Shown: in pieces, positions 58,735-64,000 of the stretch
Layout of the letters: every line of letters begins with the position of its first letter
Numbering within the stretch: the first letter of the stretch is position 1
Source of the DNA: Chaetoderma sp. LZ-2023a
Lineage: Eukaryota; Mollusca; Caudofoveata; Chaetodermatida; Chaetodermatidae
Length of the DNA stretch: 64,000 bases
Direction: 5' to 3'
NCBI GenBank assembly: GCA_034401795.1
Contig: CM067367.1
Span: 54,810,384-54,874,383 of the forward strand
Position numbers and translations under genes: made by a program
The notes under the pieces: generated by a model
What the model was told of the DNA's origin: nothing
Database searches by the model: none
What the model saw: the letters and a program-made list of their open reading frames with translations, nothing else

Positions 58735-58830
58735 GTTAATGCTTGAACTGGAAAGTCCAGTCTATACAGGAAAGCTACTGGATAATATTTTGAAACTAAT
58801 TTGACTAGACGCTGTTGCTGCATAGAACAG
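58735..58830 (+). mobile_element. MITE-1 fragment
   Basis: AACTGGAAAGTCCAG followed by TTTTGAAACTAATTTGACTA and a remnant of the loop region. Confidence 0.5.
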
Positions 58831-58989
58831 TTACCATTCAAATATCAGAATAGTCCTTAAATCACAAATAACCTGTTATTTCTGGCATGTACTGGTCAAA
58901 GGGTTAATGAAATAGCGTCCACATTTTATCAAATTTCCAACCTAGACCAGTCGACACGATTCCCCAGGACAATTTAAACGGTGGAATCA

Positions 58990-60370
58990 CCCACTTTAGG
59001 CTGTGAAACGGTGGGGCCGTTTCGAATGCAAATAGCTTGATAAAATGGAAGCCATATTCCATTTTACTGTCGGCAAATATCTCAGCACCGAGACCGAGAG
59101 ACTTGTTCTTGTACCCTCTCCTATCCTAGATTCCTAGAGCCGTGTCTCCAGTGAAAACTTATTTAAATCAATCGGTATGACATTTAGTAATTCGGTGATT
59201 TAATGCTGTGAATATAGTCCTATCTCTTTACGTCACGCCGTTTTTTTTAAATGAAAGATTTTGAATTAATGGCAACACAAAGGCTCGTTGAAGGAAGTTG
59301 GATTAAAACCGTTTTCTAGGTGTTTCAAGATGATTCCCTCAGTCCTTGAAACTCTGATAATTTTGCCACGGCACAAATATGCTGTGGCAGAACTGGTTCA
59401 CAATACTATCGCATTTTTTTTTCATATTTCATTAATTATAATTTTTGTTCTACTTTTCGTGAATTGTAGCGGCTTGCTTTAATATGACATCATGATTGAT
59501 ACGTTGTATCTATCATAAAATCACGTTTAAGTAACTAGAATTGCAATTTTCTTTCGCGGCAAATATTTGCCGTGGCAAATTTAGTTTACCACGGCTTTAC
59601 AGCTTTGCCGATCGTTGTGGCGAATTTCGAGGGCTGTTCCCTGTGTACAATCTAAGCTACGTGGAAGAAATTGTTCAATACTTCTTTATATATATTAATT
59701 TTCCGTTGTGGTTGCAACAACGCCGATGATTTAAGCTGATGTTGCTGCCGCTTCTACGGCGTCACTACGGCTTCTATTCTGTTGTCACTGCTGTTGCCTG
59801 GTGATGCTGATGATGATGATTGCTAGCAATCTCATTTTTTATGTTTCAGTTATAAAAAATAAAAAGTGGTGGAATTTTGGACGAAATCTATAGGGCCTAC
59901 CTCGTTATAGCATAGCAGAATTCGACCCTTGTCTCTTTTAAGCAGTGGGTATACGTCCGTGTTATAACATGGATAGTGTCAGAACAGACTCACATCGACA
60001 GTAGCCGATACATACTATACGTGTCGCTGTCAGCCAGCACTCTTGTAGCGAGCAGCTGTGTCTGAGAGAAAGATGAATACAGAGACTATGGAAACGTTTG
60101 GATGTCTTCTTGTAGGCCGGTAATTGAAGCCTTGTCATACAATGAAGAGACCGGCGAAGAATAGCAGGAGGAGATGGAGACGGAAAGTCTGAAAGCTAAT
60201 GGCAAGAAAAAGGGTTTCTAAAAGCAAAGTTCTTGGAAGAACGTATAGCGTGAGTCTTTGCGCTCAACATACAATGAGGATGAGCCTCATCAGTACTGGT
60301 AAAGTCTATGTGGCTGGTCGAAAGATTTCTTAATAAGAGACACAAACCCACCACCCGCCCACCCCTCATC
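58990..60370. other. No gene recognised
   Basis: Single-copy A/T-rich sequence with short frames only. No repeat family was seen. Confidence 0.45.
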
Positions 60371-60378
60371 CTAGCAAT

Positions 60379-60764
60379 GGACCTTTCCAGAGTAATGAAG
60401 AGATATGACGTCATAATCAGCTAAGCCGCGTGTAGGATGACGTCATAAGCATTACGTCATAAATGATTCTATACCCTCTTTAACTTTGAACTCTTTAACC
60501 TCTTAAAAGTTCGACACGTTGTAAGAATTGTATGTCTCTACTATTTGATAAGCATGCTGTTGAATATTTTGAAACTAGTTTGACTGGGTGCTGTTGCTGC
60601 CATAGGCAGCAACAGCACCCAGTCAAATTAGTTTCAAAATATTCAACAGCTTACCTGTACAGTTTTCTGGAAATTGATAGTCAGGAAGTTCAGAGATTGA
60701 TCGATCCCAACACGAGCGAGCTTAGCTAGAGATGGGCGGGGAATAGATAAAAATGGAAAGGTCC
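60379..60764 (+). mobile_element. MITE-1, full-length copy (386 bp)
   Basis: Best example of the family. The ends are GGACCTTTCCA and TGGAAAGGTCC. CRE octamers lie at 60406-60413 and 60438-60445, with TTACGTCA close by. The hairpin core lies at 60556-60650. The right part has GATGGGCGGGG, an Sp1-type GC box. No coding capacity. Confidence 0.88.
60556..60650. repeat. Near-perfect hairpin, 46-bp arms, 3-base loop
   Basis: Left arm 60556-60601 pairs with right arm 60605-60650, with one mismatch. The arms begin GCTGTTGAATATTTTGAAAC and end at GCTGTTGCTGCC; the loop is ATA. Confidence 0.93.
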
Positions 60765-61254
60765 GTTGCACGGTGACGATGCGCTATGTTTTAGTTCAGT
60801 TTATAAGTTTGATAACGGGTTGATTTAGAATTGTTGCTTTGCCAGCAATGAAGCGACAATTTCCCATTAACTTCTTCTCAGCATAGCGAACCCGTTTCAT
60901 ATTGTAGCCGTCTATCAGGTAATTGATGATGGGATGTATTAGCGTAAATGGATTTTATTTCCACCTTTCAATAGGCGATGAGGTGAACTAACTTGCTCAC
61001 AATTGAACACAGCTTTGTGTGTCAACCTCATTGAAGCATCATTTAGTGTCAGGCTGTCTCCGTCCCTATTCCTCTCGTTGTTCGGTCATTGCTTATTTCA
61101 TGGATGAATACGCCGCTAAGAGGTTGAAAGAAGCCCTGCCAAACGACCCGCACATACTACCCAGTACCCAAAACAACCGTCACCACCCGCCAGCCTGACT
61201 ATTCACATCAATTTTACGAGTAAATCACTTTATTCGCCCAGCAGCAAAACTTCT

Positions 61255-61490
61255 TTAACCATTTAATGCTAAAATTTGTTCAAGATAATTTAAATTTTCA
61301 CATTTAAAAATGTCAATTTGCAGAATAAGTGATTATTTTGGAAAATTTGCTACTGGAGTGGTTGGCTTGGTTATCGAGCCAATCATTCCAGTCGTACAGT
61401 TTCAAAAATAGTCTCCTCTCGGTCCACAAATGGAGATTCTTTCATGACCACTGCAGACACCATTTTGGCAAACCTGAGTGCTAAGGGGCC
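61255..61490. mobile_element. MITE-2 copy
   Basis: Starts TTAACCATTTAATGCTAA. It has a palindromic centre TTGGCTTGGTTATCGAGCCAA, and ends GAGTGCTAAGGGGCC. Confidence 0.7.
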
Positions 61491-62117
61491 AACGCGTGTT
61501 GCAGAATTGAATTTCCTGGCTTGAAGGTGCTTGTTATTTGAGTGCTTGGATAGCGTTGCATCGGCAATGCAGACATGATTGTATGTAGGCATACCTTAGC
61601 ACAAACATAACCGTATACCGAGCACTAAACGTGCCCCCTAATGACAGACCTGTAGCAACTCGTCGGAAGTCAATTGCTGCCTGGAGATGTGTTTTAGTCG
61701 AGAAAGAGTGATGTTCGCTAAGGCATAGCAGCGTAGTCCTTAAAGAACGGCCATGTTATATGGTCCTGCATGTCAGGTGCTCCCTGTAGCAGGCTTGAAT
61801 AATAGTCACGCGGCATGTGCAAGTGAAGTAGACCTCTGATGTAGTAGTAATAGTCTTGTCTAACACACGTACCACGCATAAGAGCACTCCCACTCCCTTC
61901 TGTCATTTACATCAATGAACAGGTTTTGTAATTAAGGTAGTACTTAGACAAATAAGCAAAGAAACTGATTTTGACAGTAAATGTTGGTCGGGATGTTGGT
62001 ATTGTAGCTCGGTTCTAGGCTACGAGAGCGCATGTCATATGTAATGTACGTGCATTGAATCCCATGGCAGGCCTACTCCTGCATGTTGATGTGTCTGTAG
62101 CATGCATGCTGCGGAGT

Positions 62118-62496
62118 TTAACCCTCTTGTGTCAACAGAGCCTTAAAGCGCTCATAATGCTACTTTTATCAATTAACCATAATGTATCAAGATTTTTGAA
62201 GAAAATTAAAATTTTTGCTCTGCGAATGACCATTTTCTGGTCAAAAGAATGCGGTTTTTGTAAACCACTGGAATTTAGGAAGATAGTTTTTAAGATCGTG
62301 TTTTAGCGGCTTGACGATTAAAGGGTCAAGTAGATCCACATTTTCGCTTAGTCGGTGTCCATTTACAGGCCGAGAGAAGACTATTTCTGAAATTTCAGTG
62401 GTAATTTTTCAAAAATAGTCTTCCCTTGGCTTGCAAATGGACATTTCACAAAACCACCGCAGTCGCGTTTTGGCTGATATGAGTGTTAAAGGGTTC
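62118..62496. mobile_element. MITE-2 copy
   Basis: Left end TTAACCCTCTTGTGTCAACA, right end GAGTGTTAAAGGGTTC. The central palindrome is reduced. It contains the AGAAGACTATTTCTGAAATT and AAAAATAGTCTTCCCTTGGC arms. Confidence 0.75.
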
Positions 62497-63020
62497 ACTA
62501 GTATACGTACTACTATGGATACCAATTGAGTATCCCACATGAAGTAGTAGGTATTGTAGGGCCTATATAGCGTTGTTCACTAAGTTCAACTTCACTTTCT
62601 ATTTTGTCAGGCTTTACACACATGGTGGTCTAGGCCTATATACATGATGATCTTCATCGTACCAAATGTCTGAAGGCGATTGTCTTCATCGTTGCATTAG
62701 AAACTGGTTTTATAGGTTTAACGCTATCTAACACAAATCATTAGTTGAGACTCCCACTGTATCAATTTGGAACTATATTTAAAAAACTATCTTGCATAGC
62801 AAGCAAGAAATATGTAATTTCTGTGCATGTTTATACTGTAATCGTGTGAGAGTTATGTCACCAATATCCCAGTCAAGAAGTATCTGAAAGCTGATCACCA
62901 AGTGAACATGTCATTTGTTGGCTAACTATTGCGAGGCAAATTCGTCAAACCAACCCTAATAGTTATTAGTTCTAGTTTTTGGCGCTGCTGTGGATACTCC
63001 AAATTATTGGAGGGTTACCT

Positions 63021-63075
63021 AAACTCGACGACAACAACGACAACGACAACGACAACGACGACGATGACGACGACA
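63021..63075. repeat. (ACAACG)n microsatellite
   Basis: About nine degenerate hexamers or triplets of AC(A/G). Confidence 0.85.
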
Positions 63076-63212
63076 ACCATTGATGGGCATTTTGATCGCC
63101 AACTCAACCAGTTCTGTGTATATCATAGTACGTTGTAATGTGTAGTAGAACACAGTTCATAATGGCTCAAGAGGAACAGAGAGTCCATCAGAAGAGAGGC
63201 AGAGCAGGTAAT

Positions 63213-63595
63213 TTACCTTTCCAATGTATCAATCCATCATAAGACATCATATTCCAACTAACTGACGTGTATGCTGACGTCATAATCATGGCGTCATGAA
63301 TGATTCGAAATAGTCCGTCTTTAACGCATAATAGTCCGACACATTGTACGAATTGTGTCTTTGCTATTTAATAAACATGCTGTTGAATATTTTGAAACTA
63401 ATTTGACTGGGCGCTGTTGCTGCCATAGGCAACAACAGCACCCAGTCGAATTAGTTTCAAAATATTCAACAGCTTACCAGCATAGTTTTCTGGAAATTGA
63501 TAGGGAGTTCAGAGAAAGATCGATCCCAACACGAGCGTTGTGTGGGTGGAGCTTAGATAGAGATGGGCGGGGCATAGCTAAGGTCCATTCCGGAG
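63213..63595 (+). mobile_element. MITE-1, full-length copy (383 bp)
   Basis: Left end ACCTTTCCA, right end TAAGGTCC. TGACGTCA at 63275-63282, hairpin at ~63378-63472, and GC box GGGCGGGGC at 63565-63573. Confidence 0.83.
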
Positions 63596-63892
63596 GAATA
63601 CCAAGCCCAACCGCAGGAATTGCAAGGCCATCAAGAACACCAAGTGCACAGGACGAGTCCTGATTCCATCACGAGTAACACCGAGAGTCCACACGAATGC
63701 AGGATCGAGTGCACGAAGGCAATACCGAGCCCATAATGGTAAACGCAGAGTCTATTTGGAGAATACATGTAGGTAAACATCTATGAGCTGGAGAATGCAA
63801 TGGAACACCAGAATCCATCAGAAGTAGCGTCGAGTCCATCAGGAAAAGCATTGAATCATGAGCGGGTGGTTTAATGGAGGAATCCAGTTTAT

Positions 63893-64000
63893 AAAGCAAG
63901 CATATGACGTCATAATCAACTGCGTCTTATGTAAGCTGACGTCATAATCAATTACATCATGAATGATGTGATTTAGTCTATCTTAAACGCTTAATATTCC
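63893..64000 (+). mobile_element. MITE-1 copy, left part at window edge
   Basis: TGACGTCA at 63905-63912 and 63937-63944, then TTACATCATGAATGATGTGA. It continues past the window end. Confidence 0.75.

Overview
The window looks like a piece of an animal nuclear genome, most likely a marine invertebrate. The signs are several clades of non-LTR retrotransposons (LINEs), dense short inverted-repeat elements (MITEs), long microsatellites of many unit types, about 60% A+T, no operon-like coding, and one good splice donor. I cannot name the species. No complete host gene, rRNA or tRNA was recognised. The window is nearly all transposable elements, their nested remains and tandem repeats. MITE-1 to MITE-4 and LINE-A to LINE-D are names of convenience used only here.

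Region by region. 1-2692 and 5220-7834 are two copies of one segment, offset 5219 bp and a few percent different. They are separated by a 500-N gap, a 23-bp minisatellite and a LINE fragment, so they may be two haplotypes placed in tandem. 6200-14453 is a three-level nest: a MITE-2 split by a 5'-truncated LINE (LINE-A, minus strand), which is split by a 5.07-kb element with ~0.4-kb terminal inverted repeats (TIRs) and a 5-bp target repeat. That element has a virus-like, possibly Polinton-related, gene layout and is broken. Its right side holds a ~78-bp tandem array whose unit resembles part of its own TIR.

16145-25374 holds the best-preserved element, LINE-B (about 8.86 kb). It has ORF1 with three CCHC knuckles, ORF2 with endonuclease, reverse transcriptase and RNase H, repeated 5' and 3' untranslated regions, and only two apparent one-base homopolymer shifts. 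It sits at a fixed point inside an ~80-bp minisatellite. 25480-26690 is a ~200-bp tandem repeat, also found once, inverted, near 49.5 kb.

26.7-41 kb holds microsatellites, LINE-C and LINE-D fragments, two interstitial telomere-like patches and weak short ORFs. 41.0-44.4 kb is richer in G+C but unassigned, ending at a hAT-like terminus. 44.5-64 kb is dominated by the four MITE families, a ~165-bp tandem repeat with a (GGAC)n tail, and a candidate first exon of a secreted or membrane protein at 54512-54611.

The most unusual pattern is MITE-1. It is ~385 bp, has GGACCTTTCCA ends and a near-perfect hairpin core, and has spread the CRE octamer TGACGTCA (15 exact copies in the window, about one expected) together with GC boxes. 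I found no clear host-encoded new system. The strongest candidates for something undescribed are MITE-1 as a carrier of CRE sites, the TIR-derived array of the virus-like element, and the site choice of LINE-B.
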